Program-made: the position numbers and the translations under genes
Notes under the pieces: model-generated
What the model saw: the letters and a program-made list of their open reading frames with translations, nothing else
Database searches by the model: none
What the model was told of the DNA's origin: nothing
NCBI GenBank assembly: GCA_028290405.1
Contig: JAQGJX010000185.1
Location: 1 to 37,819 of the forward strand
DNA length: 37,819 bases
Reading direction: 5' to 3'
Source: Hyphomicrobiales bacterium
GTDB lineage: Bacteria > Pseudomonadota > Alphaproteobacteria > Rhizobiales > Beijerinckiaceae
Shown: positions 24,726 through 33,208 of the stretch, in pieces
How the letters are laid out: every line of letters starts with the position of its first letter
Numbering within the stretch: position 1 is the first letter of the stretch

Positions 24726-25870
24726 CGACGTATTTCGGAAACAACAAGTTCAAGTTCGGGCTGTTCGGCATCAATTGCAGCGGCGGCTGCGTGCTGAGCG
24801 AAGCGCCCGAGCGCTGGAACGCGGACTGGGACGACGTCGTCAAGCTGGCGCAAATGGCGGACGAGGCGGGCGTCGAATTCGTGCTGCCCATCGCCCGCTG
24901 GCGTGGCCTTGGGGAGAGTTTCGTCTGGGAGAAATCGTTCGAAACGTTCACCCAGGCGGCGGCTCTGGGCGCGTTGACCAAGAACCTCGGCATGTTCGTC
25001 ACCGCCCACGTGCCGCTCATCACCCCAGCGTTCGCCGCCAAGGCCATCGCCACCATCGACCACGTTACGAAGGGCCGCGCGGGCCTGAACATCGTCTGCG
25101 GCTGGAACGCCGACGAGTTCGCCATGCACGGCGTGACGATGGACGGCGACAAGCGCTACGAGCAGGGGCTCGACTGGTACAAGGTGTTCATGAAGCTGAT
25201 CGGCGGCGGGCCCGATTTCGACTGGGACAGCGAATTCTACCACTTCCGCAACATGACCAGCAATCCGCTGCCGGTGCAAAAGCCCCATCCGCCCATCATG
25301 TCCGCCGGCTCGTCGTCAGGCGGGCAGGCGTTCGCCGCGCAGGCGTCGGACATCATGTTCACCACGATGCATAATTACGACACGACGCGCGACACCGTCA
25401 CGCGCCTGCGCGCGCTCGCCGCAGAGCATGGCAGGCGCCCGGACGTGTACGTGCAATCGCTCGTGGTCTGCCGGCCCACCCGCAAGGAAGCCGAGGAGTA
25501 TTACCATTACTTCGCCGCCGAACATGCGGACGCTGAATCGCTGGCCTACTTCAAGCGCCAGAAGGACGCGACGCTCGCCAAGAGCACGCGTTCGGGCGAC
25601 GCTGCTGCGGACCGCGCCACCGTGGCGCGCATGCGCGAAACGGGCGAGCGTTACCCGGGCAATTTTCCCGGCATGAACCCCATCATCGGGACGCCCGACG
25701 ACATCGTGGACGAGATGACCAAGATGCACGGCATCGGCCTGAACGGCTGCGCGCTCGTCTTCCTGAACTACCTCAACGAGCTTCCCTACTTCGTGCAGGA
25801 GGCGATGCCGCGCCTTGAGCGCGCAGGGCTGCGCGAGAAGTTCGTCATGCCTGCCGGGCGAGGCGACTGA
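24722..25870 (+). CDS. LLM-class flavin-dependent monooxygenase, RutA-like
   Basis: A 382-residue LLM flavoprotein of a different branch from its neighbour. The order of blocks GLNIVCGWNADEF, MSAGSSSGGQAFAAQASD and TRSGDAAADRATVARM recalls RutA, the group C monooxygenase that opens the uracil ring, and its relatives. RutA-like enzymes have been shown to use flavin-N5-oxygen chemistry; whether this one does is not known. Four-base overlaps with both the previous and the following genes (ATGA at 24722, shared A at 25870) place it firmly in the operon. The next gene encodes a NitT/TauT-type ATPase, so this enzyme probably acts on the imported compound. Confidence 0.87.
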   Translation: MTTYFGNNKFKFGLFGINCSGGCVLSEAPERWNADWDDVVKLAQMADEAGVEFVLPIARWRGLGESFVWEKSFETFTQAAALGALTKNLGMFVTAHVPLITPAFAAKAIATIDHVTKGRAGLNIVCGWNADEFAMHGVTMDGDKRYEQGLDWYKVFMKLIGGGPDFDWDSEFYHFRNMTSNPLPVQKPHPPIMSAGSSSGGQAFAAQASDIMFTTMHNYDTTRDTVTRLRALAAEHGRRPDVYVQSLVVCRPTRKEAEEYYHYFAAEHADAESLAYFKRQKDATLAKSTRSGDAAADRATVARMRETGERYPGNFPGMNPIIGTPDDIVDEMTKMHGIGLNGCALVFLNYLNELPYFVQEAMPRLERAGLREKFVMPAGRGD

Positions 25871-26688
25871 TGAGGGAAGCGCCAGCGCCCCAGGGCGATC
25901 CCATCATCCAGGTGCGCGGCGTCCGCAAGACGTTCTCCGCGCAGGGCAGGGACCTCACGGTCTTCGCGGGCTTCGACTATACGATCGAGCGCGGCGCCTT
26001 TCTGTCGGTGATCGGCCCTTCGGGCTGCGGCAAGTCCACGCTGCTCAAGATCATCTCGGGCCTGGAGCCGGCGAGCGCCGGAGAGGTGATCTTCAACGGG
26101 CGCGTCGTGAACGGCCCGCCCAAGGGCATGATCTACGTCTTCCAGCAGTACACCAAGTCGATTTTCCCTTGGCGCACGGTCATCCAGAACATCCGATTCG
26201 GCCTCGACAGCCAGAAGCGGCTGCCCTCGCGCGAGGCGCATGAAAAATGCATGGAGTACGTGCGTCTGGTGGGCCTTGAGGGATACGAGGACTATTACCC
26301 CTACCAGCTCTCCGGCGGTATGCAGCAGCGCGTCGTCATCGCGCGCGCGCTCATCTGCGAGCCCGAAGTGCTGCTGATGGACGAGCCCTTCAGCGCCGTG
26401 GACGCGATGACCCGCGCCATCCTTCAGGAACTCACCCTGAAAATCTGGGACACGCTGCCCATCACCATCGTGTTCGTCACGCACGACGTGGACGAGGCCG
26501 TGTTCCTCTCCAACCGCATCATCTCGCTCAGCCGCGCCCCCGCGATGTTGCGCGAAGACGCCGTGATCGATCTGCCGTATCCGCGCGACCAGATCACCAC
26601 GCGCGCCGATCCGTTGTTCACGCAACACAGGCAGAGCCTGTTCGCGAGCATATTCCTGCAGGAGAAGGAGGTCGTGGCGCAGCGATAG
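25870..26688 (+). CDS. NitT/TauT (SsuB/TauB) family ABC transporter ATP-binding protein
   Basis: A 272-residue cytoplasmic ATPase. The Walker A loop GPSGCGKST is at residues 49-57, the Q-loop lies in FQQYTKSIFPW, the signature is LSGGMQQR near 149, Walker B is VLLMDEPFSAVD, and the switch region FVTHDVDEAVFLSNR is typical of taurine, nitrate or sulfonate importers. The start codon shares one base with the preceding stop. The permease follows after 15 bases; the matching binding protein is three genes further on (28998). Confidence 0.92.
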   Translation: MREAPAPQGDPIIQVRGVRKTFSAQGRDLTVFAGFDYTIERGAFLSVIGPSGCGKSTLLKIISGLEPASAGEVIFNGRVVNGPPKGMIYVFQQYTKSIFPWRTVIQNIRFGLDSQKRLPSREAHEKCMEYVRLVGLEGYEDYYPYQLSGGMQQRVVIARALICEPEVLLMDEPFSAVDAMTRAILQELTLKIWDTLPITIVFVTHDVDEAVFLSNRIISLSRAPAMLREDAVIDLPYPRDQITTRADPLFTQHRQSLFASIFLQEKEVVAQR

Positions 26689-26703
26689 CGGCGCCGCTTC
26701 ACC

Positions 26704-27465
26704 ATGAAAAAACGCTGGCCCGGATTTCTCCTCATCGCCGTGCTGCTTCTCGCCTGGGAGGTCGCGTCCCGCAACGCGTGGATCGATCCGATCACGTTCC
26801 CGTCCGTGTCGGGCATCTTCGAGTCGTGGTACGGCGCCATCGCGAACGGCGAGTTGATGCGGCAGCTCACGCCAAGCCTCGGCCGTATCTTCGGCGGCTT
26901 CGCGCTGGCGGTGCTGATCGCCGTGCCGCTGGGCCTGCTGATGGGGGCGATCCCCATCGTGTACCGCCTGCTGGAGCCCATCACGGAGTTCATCAGGCCC
27001 ATCCCGTCGTCCGCCTACATCCCCATTGCGATCCTGATCCTGGGCATCGGCAACGAGATGAAGATTTTCGTCGTCTTCCTCGCATGCGTGTTCCCGATCC
27101 TGCTGAACACGTATAGCGGCGTGCGCGGCGTCGATCCGGTGCTCATCGACACCGGCCGCACCTTCGGGCTCGGCGCGGGCGCCGCCATGGCGCAGATCAT
27201 CCTGCCCGCCGCGCTCCCCTCCATCCTCACCGGCATGCGCATCAGCCTCGGCATCGCGCTCATCGTCGCCGTGGTGGCGGAGATGATCACGGGCAACAGC
27301 GGCATCGGCTATTTCATTCTCGACATGCAGCGCATCTTCCGCGTGCCGGAGATGTTCGCTGGCATCTTCACCCTTGGGGTGCTGGGGTTTCTCATCAACT
27401 TCGGCTTCCTCAAGATCGAGGCTCACTATCTGCGCTGGAGAGGCACGAGTGTCGAAAACGGCTAG
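26704..27465 (+). CDS. NitT/TauT (SsuC/TauC) family ABC transporter permease
   Basis: A 253-residue inner-membrane permease with six or so hydrophobic helices. The family opening LLLAWEVASRNAWIDPITFPSV is clear, as is the cytoplasmic coupling segment DTGRTFGLGAGAAMAQIILPAALPSILTG. It forms an importer with the ATPase before it and the NMT1/SsuA-like binding protein at 28998. No obvious ribosome site directly precedes ATG 26704, so coupling to the upstream gene is likely. The 3' end overlaps the following dehydrogenase gene by 17 bases. Confidence 0.92.
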   Translation: MKKRWPGFLLIAVLLLAWEVASRNAWIDPITFPSVSGIFESWYGAIANGELMRQLTPSLGRIFGGFALAVLIAVPLGLLMGAIPIVYRLLEPITEFIRPIPSSAYIPIAILILGIGNEMKIFVVFLACVFPILLNTYSGVRGVDPVLIDTGRTFGLGAGAAMAQIILPAALPSILTGMRISLGIALIVAVVAEMITGNSGIGYFILDMQRIFRVPEMFAGIFTLGVLGFLINFGFLKIEAHYLRWRGTSVENG

Positions 27466-28189
27466 CCAATATCCGCCCGGCGCCTACGTCGTCACGGGCG
27501 CGGGAAGCGGCATCGGGCGCGAGATGACGCGGCTGCTGCTGGAGCGCGGCGCCAGCGTCTCCGCCTGGGACATGAACCTTGGCGACCTGCCGGGGACGCA
27601 GGGCGAGCGCTTGCAGACCCATACGGTCGACGTGCGCGACAAGGCCGCCGTCACGGCCGCCATGGCGAGCGCGCACGCGCGCTTTGGCGCGTTGGCGGGG
27701 ATCGCCACATGCGCGGGCATTTTTCGCCCCAAGCCTTTCCTGGAGCTTGAGGAGAAGGACTGGGACGACCATTTCGACATCAACCTCAAGGGCACGCTGT
27801 TCTGCTGCCAGGCCGCGCTGCCCATCATGCGCTCGCAGGCGCGGGGCGCCATGGTGCTGTTTTCGTCCACGCTGGCGCGCTCCCCGAAGCCCGGCGTGGG
27901 TCACTACGCGGCCACCAAGGGCGGCGTGCTGGGGCTGATGCGCGTGCTCGCGCTGGAGACCGCCAGGCAGGGCGTGCGGGTGAACGCGGTCTCGCCCGGC
28001 CTCGCCGATACGCCGATGCCGCGCGCCGTCTATGGCGAAGCGATGAGCGCGCGCGCGTCCGAGAACCCCATGGGCCGGCTTGGCCTGCCGCAGGACATGG
28101 CGGAGGCTGCGCTGTTCCTCTTCAGCGACGACGCCTCCTATGTGACCGGGCAGGATATTCGCGTCACGGGCGGCAAGGATGTTTTCTGA
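27449..28189 (+). CDS. Short-chain dehydrogenase/reductase (SDR), first of two
   Basis: A 246-residue classical SDR. The cofactor loop TGAGSGIG spans residues 16-23; D41 at the end of the second strand suggests NAD rather than NADP. The catalytic set N112, S140, Y153 and K157 is complete (YAATK). The usual NNAG is replaced by ATCAG. GTG 27449 is chosen because GGAGAGG lies just before it, inside the permease gene; the longer frame to 27374 would be mostly within that gene. It likely oxidises an alcohol or dihydrodiol produced by the operon's oxygenases; the substrate is unknown. Confidence 0.88.
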   Translation: MSKTASQYPPGAYVVTGAGSGIGREMTRLLLERGASVSAWDMNLGDLPGTQGERLQTHTVDVRDKAAVTAAMASAHARFGALAGIATCAGIFRPKPFLELEEKDWDDHFDINLKGTLFCCQAALPIMRSQARGAMVLFSSTLARSPKPGVGHYAATKGGVLGLMRVLALETARQGVRVNAVSPGLADTPMPRAVYGEAMSARASENPMGRLGLPQDMAEAALFLFSDDASYVTGQDIRVTGGKDVF

Positions 28190-28219
28190 CATGGTCCTTT
28201 CGCGCAAGGGAGCACGCTC

Positions 28220-28960
28220 TTGATCACCCTCATCACCGGAGCCGGAAGCGGACTGGGCCGTGCGGCCGCCCTGCGCATGGCGCGCCGCTCTCAGGTCGTG
28301 CTGTTCGACAAGAACGCCGAGAGCGCCTCATCGGTCGCGCGGGAGATTGAATCGGACGGCGGCAAAGCCGTTGCGTATGCGTGCGACGTCGCCTCGGGCG
28401 CGCAGGTGCGCGAGGCCGTCGCGCGCGCCCAGCGCGAAGTGGGGCCCGTCGACGCCCTGTTCAACAACGCCGGCATCAGCATCCGCACGCCCGTGGAGGC
28501 GATCGGCGAAGATGAATGGGACCTCATGATGGGCGTCCACGTGCGCGGCATGTTCCTTGTCGCGCAAGCGGTGCTGCACGGCATGACGGCGCGCCGCGCA
28601 GGCGTCATCGTCAACACGTCGTCGGATTTCGCCGTCATCGGGATCCCCGGCAACGCGGCCTATTGCGCGGCCAAGAGCGCAATCTATTCGCTCACCAAGG
28701 CGCTGGCGCTGGAGTTCGCGGCCCATGGCGTCCGGGTGAACGCCGTCGGCCCCGGTCCCATCGACACGCCGATCCTGCGCTCCGGCCGCACCAACGCGCA
28801 ATACGCGCAGGCGGTCGCGGCGAACGAGGCGCGCACCCCCATGGGGCGCCTCGGCCGGCCGGAGGAAGTGGCCGCCGTGGTGGACTTTCTGTTCAGCGAC
28901 CGCGCCTCCTACATCAACGGCCAGCTGATCCAGCCCAACGGCGGCGCGGTCATGTGGTAG
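28220..28960 (+). CDS. Short-chain dehydrogenase/reductase (SDR), second of two
   Basis: A 246-residue classical SDR starting at TTG 28220 with AAGGGAG 7 bases upstream. The cofactor loop TGAGSGLG is at residues 6-13, D30 favours NAD, NNAG is at 82-85, and S134/S135, Y148 and K152 form the catalytic core. At the position of the structural and catalytic asparagine the sequence reads VHV, giving H107 instead of N; the tetrad is therefore atypical. It lies 30 bases after the first SDR and 37 before the binding protein. The two SDRs differ enough to be separate steps rather than a recent duplication. Confidence 0.88.
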   Translation: MITLITGAGSGLGRAAALRMARRSQVVLFDKNAESASSVAREIESDGGKAVAYACDVASGAQVREAVARAQREVGPVDALFNNAGISIRTPVEAIGEDEWDLMMGVHVRGMFLVAQAVLHGMTARRAGVIVNTSSDFAVIGIPGNAAYCAAKSAIYSLTKALALEFAAHGVRVNAVGPGPIDTPILRSGRTNAQYAQAVAANEARTPMGRLGRPEEVAAVVDFLFSDRASYINGQLIQPNGGAVMW

Positions 28961-28997
28961 CGTGACGCCAAGCAAAAACCAAAGCAGGGAGGTTCTC

Positions 28998-29960
28998 ATG
29001 GAACGCAGACGATTTCTCACGCTCGCGGGCGCAGCCGGCGCCGCCGCCCTCGCGTCCCGCGCTCACGCGCAGGCGCCTCTTGCGCTGAAGGTGGGGACGC
29101 TGAAGCAGTCCTCGCTCACCAACGTGTGGGTCGCCCAGCAGGTCGGCATTTTTGAAAAGCATGGGCTGAAGGTGGAGCTGGTCGAGTTCCGCAACGGCAA
29201 CGAGGCCATCGCGGCGCAGCGCGGCGGGTTCGTCGATATCGTGCTGTCCATCCCGGGCTCCGCCATGCTCGCCATGGAACGGGGGTTCGATCTCGTGCTC
29301 ATCGCCCAGAACGAGACCTCGAAGGCGACGTCTCCGGACTCGGGGTCCATGCAGGTGCTTGCGGACTCTCCCATCAAGGGCGTCGCGGACCTTGCCGGCA
29401 AGAAGGTCGCGGTCTCCAACATCAACAGCCAGATGCACGTCGCCGTCATGGCGGTCATCAAGAAGGCCGGCGTCGATCCAAAATCCGTGCAGTACCTGGA
29501 GATTCCGTTCTCCAGCCATCCCGACGTGCTGCGCACGAAGCAGGTGGACGCGGTGGTGTTGCTGGATCCATGGAGGACGCAGATGCGCAATTCCGGGACG
29601 ACGCGCGTCATCGCCTGGCATTTCGTCGACTCGGTCGCCGAACAGCCCATCGGCTGCTGGTTCGCCACGCGCCCGTTCGTGGAGAAGAACCGCGAGGCCG
29701 TGGTGCGCTTTGGAACCGCGATCCGCGAGTCCGTGGAATACATGCAGGCGGATGCGGACCGCGCCCGCAAGAACGTGGCTGACTACACCGGGCTCAAGCT
29801 CGAGCTGATCAAGGACATGCCGCTGAACAACTGGGACTACCGCATCAACGCGCAGAAATGGCAGGAGACCATCGACATGATGCGCGCCTACGGGAGTCTC
29901 CAGAAAGAGCACAAGGCGCAGGAGTATTTCTCGGACTTCCTGAAGCCGTACGTGATGTGA
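28998..29960 (+). CDS. NMT1/SsuA-like ABC transporter substrate-binding protein
   Basis: A 320-residue exported binding protein of the NitT/TauT type. A twin-arginine-like start (ERRRFLTLAG) precedes a hydrophobic signal with cleavage near AHA-QA. LKVGTLKQSSLTNVWVAQQVGIFEKHGLKVELVEF is the typical first lobe, in which such proteins bind sulfonates, nitrate, pyrimidine precursors or small aromatic compounds. GGGAGG lies 7 bases before ATG 28998. It is the last gene of the ten-gene run and completes the importer begun at 25870. Its stop abuts the stop of the convergent gene with no base between. Confidence 0.9.
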   Translation: MERRRFLTLAGAAGAAALASRAHAQAPLALKVGTLKQSSLTNVWVAQQVGIFEKHGLKVELVEFRNGNEAIAAQRGGFVDIVLSIPGSAMLAMERGFDLVLIAQNETSKATSPDSGSMQVLADSPIKGVADLAGKKVAVSNINSQMHVAVMAVIKKAGVDPKSVQYLEIPFSSHPDVLRTKQVDAVVLLDPWRTQMRNSGTTRVIAWHFVDSVAEQPIGCWFATRPFVEKNREAVVRFGTAIRESVEYMQADADRARKNVADYTGLKLELIKDMPLNNWDYRINAQKWQETIDMMRAYGSLQKEHKAQEYFSDFLKPYVM

Positions 29961-31130
29961 TCAGCGAGCCGGCGTCAGGCCCATCAGGGCCTGGCCCACG
30001 CTCTCGAAGTTCGTCATGTGCGCCTGCACCTGCTGGGTGACGACGTTCATGTCGCGGAAGCGGCGCTCGAACGGATTGCTGGCGAAGATCGCGCTGGCGC
30101 CGGCCGCGTGATAGGCGAAATCAGCGACCTCGCGCGCCTGGTGGATCGTGTAGGTCGCCGCCATGCGCATCGCGAGCTTCTGTTCCATGGTGGAGCGACC
30201 GGCGCGCAGGATGTCCTCGTGGGCGTCTTCCAGCGTCTTGAGCAGGTAGGCGCGCGCGCCGCGCAGGCGGGCCATGTTGAAGCCGACCTGCTGCTGCACG
30301 GCGGCGCTGTCGCGCAGCAATTGCGTGCCGCTGTTGGGCGTTTTCTTCTGCGCAAGGTCTATGAAGGCGTCCAGCATCGCGCCCGCGACGCCGAGCGCGA
30401 CGCCCGAGAACGCGGCGCCATAGACGTTAAGGATGGAGAAGCGATACAGCGCGCCGTCCTCGCGCCTGTCGGCTTCATGATCGCGCGTGAAGGCGTGGTC
30501 GGCGGGCACGAACAGGTCCGTCACGCTGTAGGAATCCGAGCCCGTGCCGCGCAGGCCCATCACCTGCCACACGTCCGTGATCGAGGCGAGCGCCTTGGGA
30601 AAGAGGCACGTGCGCTCGAACTGGCGCCCGTTCGCTCCCAGCACCGGCGCGCCGTCCCGGTCGAACACCGGGCAATGGCCGGCGAACCATTGCGCGTTGC
30701 GCCCGCCGCTCGCGTACATCCACTGCCCGCTGACGAGATAGCCGCCGTCAACTGCCACGGCGCGGGCTTTCTTGGTGGAGGGCCCCCAGGCGAGCACTGC
30801 GTCGTGCGCGCCGAAAATCTTGTGGGCCGCTGCGGGATCGAGCGAGGCGGCGGCGAAGGAGCAGCCGCATCCCTGGCCGACGCACCAGGCGGTGCTGGCG
30901 TCCGCGCGAGCAATCGCCTCGATCGCCTGCACGAAGGTCGGAAGCGGCAGCTCCGCGCCCGCGAGAGATTGCGGCAGCAGCATTCGAAACAGGCCCGCCT
31001 CGTGCAGCGCCGCCATGACGGGGGCGGTGACGCGCCCTTCGCGCTCCGTCGCATCGGCTTCAGCCTGGATGAGAGGCGCCAGCGCCTGCGCGCGTGCGAC
31101 GATCTGCGATGGGTTGACCGTGTCGAGCAT
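29961..31130 (-). CDS. Acyl-CoA dehydrogenase-fold flavin monooxygenase (HsaA/DszC-like, group D)
   Basis: A 389-residue protein of the acyl-CoA dehydrogenase superfamily. It has the region SDSYSVTDLFVPADHAF and a C-terminal domain of the type found in flavin-dependent monooxygenases such as HsaA, DszC and hydroxyphenylacetate hydroxylase, not the catalytic glutamate arrangement of true acyl-CoA dehydrogenases. Such enzymes use FMNH2 or FADH2 from a partner reductase to hydroxylate phenols or oxidise sulfur or nitrogen. ATG 31130 is chosen as the first start of the fold. It is divergent from the LigB/LigA genes across a 134-base region with repeated CCTTGCGC boxes, so both are probably co-regulated. 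Confidence 0.82.
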   Translation of the reverse strand: MLDTVNPSQIVARAQALAPLIQAEADATEREGRVTAPVMAALHEAGLFRMLLPQSLAGAELPLPTFVQAIEAIARADASTAWCVGQGCGCSFAAASLDPAAAHKIFGAHDAVLAWGPSTKKARAVAVDGGYLVSGQWMYASGGRNAQWFAGHCPVFDRDGAPVLGANGRQFERTCLFPKALASITDVWQVMGLRGTGSDSYSVTDLFVPADHAFTRDHEADRREDGALYRFSILNVYGAAFSGVALGVAGAMLDAFIDLAQKKTPNSGTQLLRDSAAVQQQVGFNMARLRGARAYLLKTLEDAHEDILRAGRSTMEQKLAMRMAATYTIHQAREVADFAYHAAGASAIFASNPFERRFRDMNVVTQQVQAHMTNFESVGQALMGLTPAR

Positions 31131-31166
31131 CCTGCGTCCGCCCTGATGGCGCGCCCTTGGTCCGCG

Positions 31167-31247
31167 CCTTGCGCTCACGTTATCGCGAAGCTGGCGCAAG
31201 GGCCAGCGCGGCCTTGAACGCGCGCGGACGCGGGACTAACCTTGCGC
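31167..31247. promoter_or_regulatory. Three CCTTGCGC boxes in a divergent promoter, candidate operator
   Basis: CCTTGCGC occurs at 31167-31174 and 31240-31247, and its reverse complement GCGCAAGG at 31194-31201. The first and second form a perfect inverted repeat with a 19-base spacer. The third lies 17 bases before the LigB-like ATG. They sit between the monooxygenase and the dioxygenase genes and could bind one regulator; none is encoded in the window. Confidence 0.4.
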
Positions 31248-31264
31248 CCAACAGGGGAAAACAG

Positions 31265-32095
31265 ATGGCGCAGATTGTCGGCGGACTCGGCGTTCCGCAT
31301 ACGCCCGTCTTTCCGTCCCACGTGGTCAAGAAAGGGCCGGGGTGCGAAGAGGCGCTTCTCTATGGCGAGCTTGCGCGCGATCTTGAGGCCATGCGGCCCG
31401 ACGTGGTGGTGCTGTTCTCGAACGACCACTTCAATACGTTCTTCTTCGACAACTTCCCCATGCTGTCGATCGGCGTCGCGCAGCAGACCTCGGGACCCAA
31501 CGACGAGACGGAGATGCCCTCCTACCAGGTCGCGGTGCACGAGGCGCTGGCGGACCATGCGCGCGCCCAGTGCATTCTGGGCGGCTTCGACATGGCCGTG
31601 ACGCAGGAGTTCACGCTCGATCACGCCTTCATGGTGCCCTACCATTTCCTGATGGGGCACTGGCGCACGCCCATCGTGCCGGTGTTCATCAACGGATTTT
31701 CCAATCCGCTGCCGTTGGCGCAACGCGCCTATGCGCTGGGCCGCACGTTGCGGCGGGCCGTCGAAAGCTTCCCGGGAGACGCCCGCGTCGTCGCCATGGG
31801 GAGCGGCAGCTTCTCGCTGGAAATCGGCGGCCCGTTGGCCCCAAAGGGCTCTCGTTCCGGCACGCCCGACCGGGCCTGGGCGGCGCATGTGCAGGCGCGC
31901 ATGGAGGCGGCCGAGATCGCGCAATTGATGGAGGAGGCCACGGGCGAGCGGCTGGCTCGCGCCGGCAACGCAGCCGGGGAATTGCTGAATTGGCTCGCCA
32001 TGCTGGGCATGGTGGGCGGCGGCGCGCCCACATGGATGAAGCCTCAGGCGCAGCATGGGCACGCCTACGGCGTGTGGAAGGGAGACGCCCGATGA
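31265..32095 (+). CDS. LigB-type class III extradiol ring-cleavage dioxygenase, catalytic subunit
   Basis: A 276-residue protein of the LigB superfamily, whose members open catecholic rings next to the hydroxyl pair using iron(II). By eye alignment to protocatechuate 4,5-dioxygenase LigB, the iron ligands are H12 (GVPHTP), H55 (SNDHFN) and E239 (AGELLNW), and the first catalytic histidine is H120 (LDHAFMVP). The second, found in the family motif GTGGxSH, is missing: here it reads GSGSFSL, with L185 in its place. AGGGGAAAA precedes ATG 31265; the longer frame to 31157 is unsupported. The stop overlaps the start of the LigA-like gene. Substrate unknown. Confidence 0.87.
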   Translation: MAQIVGGLGVPHTPVFPSHVVKKGPGCEEALLYGELARDLEAMRPDVVVLFSNDHFNTFFFDNFPMLSIGVAQQTSGPNDETEMPSYQVAVHEALADHARAQCILGGFDMAVTQEFTLDHAFMVPYHFLMGHWRTPIVPVFINGFSNPLPLAQRAYALGRTLRRAVESFPGDARVVAMGSGSFSLEIGGPLAPKGSRSGTPDRAWAAHVQARMEAAEIAQLMEEATGERLARAGNAAGELLNWLAMLGMVGGGAPTWMKPQAQHGHAYGVWKGDAR

Positions 32096-32367
32096 GCGTT
32101 TACGGCGTCCACAAGTTCCTGCGAACCTGCCAGCATGACCGCGCGTTTCGCGCCCTCGCGCTGGAGGACCCGGAGGCTGCGCTCGCCCGCATGCCGCTCT
32201 CCGACGACGAGAAAGCCGCCATGAGGGCGGGCGACGTCGCCTGGCTCTACGAGCACGGCGTCCACGCGTTTCTCCTGAGCTTCTTCACGCGCTGGACGCT
32301 GTTCGGCGTCACCAACGACCTCTACACGCAGCGCATCCATCAAGCCCGTGACGCGCGCCTTTCCTAG
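32092..32367 (+). CDS. LigA-type small subunit of extradiol dioxygenase
   Basis: A 91-residue, mostly helical protein resembling the alpha (LigA) subunit of protocatechuate 4,5-dioxygenase, which caps the active site of LigB. Typical features are [13 protein letters not shown] at the start, the [15 protein letters not shown] helix and [11 protein letters not shown]. It is shorter than Sphingobium LigA (about 139 residues). The ATG overlaps the LigB-like stop (ATGA, 32092-32095), and the order LigB then LigA is the reverse of the classical lig cluster. The overlap implies a 1:1 complex. Confidence 0.85.
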   Translation: MSVYGVHKFLRTCQHDRAFRALALEDPEAALARMPLSDDEKAAMRAGDVAWLYEHGVHAFLLSFFTRWTLFGVTNDLYTQRIHQARDARLS

Positions 32368-32503
32368 CGACCCTTATGGAATCGTAAGCGTAGACTTTAC
32401 AGAAACCTTGGGTTGCCCCGATACTGCCAGCGGCGTGAGTCTTTGTACTTACGCGGCTATCCGCTTCCGGGCAGTAACGCGCTGCTTCTCCAAGGAGAGT
32501 TCT

Positions 32504-33196
32504 ATGTTGAGGAAAACATCGGCAGAGTTTCTGGGTACATTCTGGCTGGTCTTCGGGGGCTGCGGCAGCGCCGTTCTGGCTGCGGCGTTTCCCCAGGTCG
32601 GCATCGGCCTTGTGGGCGTCTCGCTGGCGTTCGGGCTGACGGTCCTCACCATGGCGTACACGGTTGGCGCCGTCTCGGGGGGGCACTTCAATCCCGCTGT
32701 CTCCGTCGGGCTTGTGGTGGCGCGGCGCTTTCCGCTGTCGGACCTGCCCGCCTATGTCGGCGCGCAGGTGCTGGGCGCCATCGCGGCCGCCGGCGCGCTG
32801 TACCTCGTCGCGTCCGGCAAGAGCGATTTCACCCTCGCGGGCGGACTGGCGTCGAACGGTTACGGCGATCATTCGCCCGGCAAATACACGCTGCTTTCGG
32901 CGCTGGTCATCGAGGTCCTGCTGAGCGCGTTCTTCCTGCTCATCATCCTTGGCTCGACCTCGTCCAAGAGCGTGGCGGGCTTCGCGCCCATCGCCATCGG
33001 GCTGGCGCTGACGCTCATTCACCTCATCTCGATCCCGGTGACGAACACGTCGGTGAACCCGGCGCGCTCGACCGGCCCCGCGCTGATCGTCGGCGGCTGG
33101 GCGTTGCAGCAGCTCTGGCTTTTCTGGGTTGCGCCAATCGTCGGCGCCGTCGTGGGCGCGCTGGTGTGGGACAAGGTGATCAGCGACGATCTGTGA
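32504..33196 (+). CDS. aqpZ: Aquaporin Z
   Basis: A 230-residue water channel, nearly the same length as E. coli AqpZ (231). Both pore motifs are intact: NPA at residues 63-65 and 185-187. The selectivity-filter residues F43, H173, T182 and R188 correspond to those of water-specific aquaporins rather than glycerol channels. AAGGAGAG lies 6 bases before ATG 32504. The 136-base gap before it has lower GC and is likely to hold its own promoter, so it is probably independent of the dioxygenase genes and unrelated to the catabolic role. Confidence 0.95.
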   Translation: MLRKTSAEFLGTFWLVFGGCGSAVLAAAFPQVGIGLVGVSLAFGLTVLTMAYTVGAVSGGHFNPAVSVGLVVARRFPLSDLPAYVGAQVLGAIAAAGALYLVASGKSDFTLAGGLASNGYGDHSPGKYTLLSALVIEVLLSAFFLLIILGSTSSKSVAGFAPIAIGLALTLIHLISIPVTNTSVNPARSTGPALIVGGWALQQLWLFWVAPIVGAVVGALVWDKVISDDL

Positions 33197-33208
33197 GGCG
33201 AAGGCGGA

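Noticed and set aside
25786-27426. A 546-codon minus-strand frame opposite the NitT/TauT ATPase and permease
   Set aside because: Rich in Asp, Glu, His and Arg with no recognisable fold; antisense shadow of two clear ABC transporter genes.
29961-31130. True acyl-CoA dehydrogenase for fatty-acid oxidation
   Set aside because: The C-terminal half fits the flavin monooxygenase branch (HsaA/DszC), and the neighbours are ring-cleavage genes with no beta-oxidation partners.
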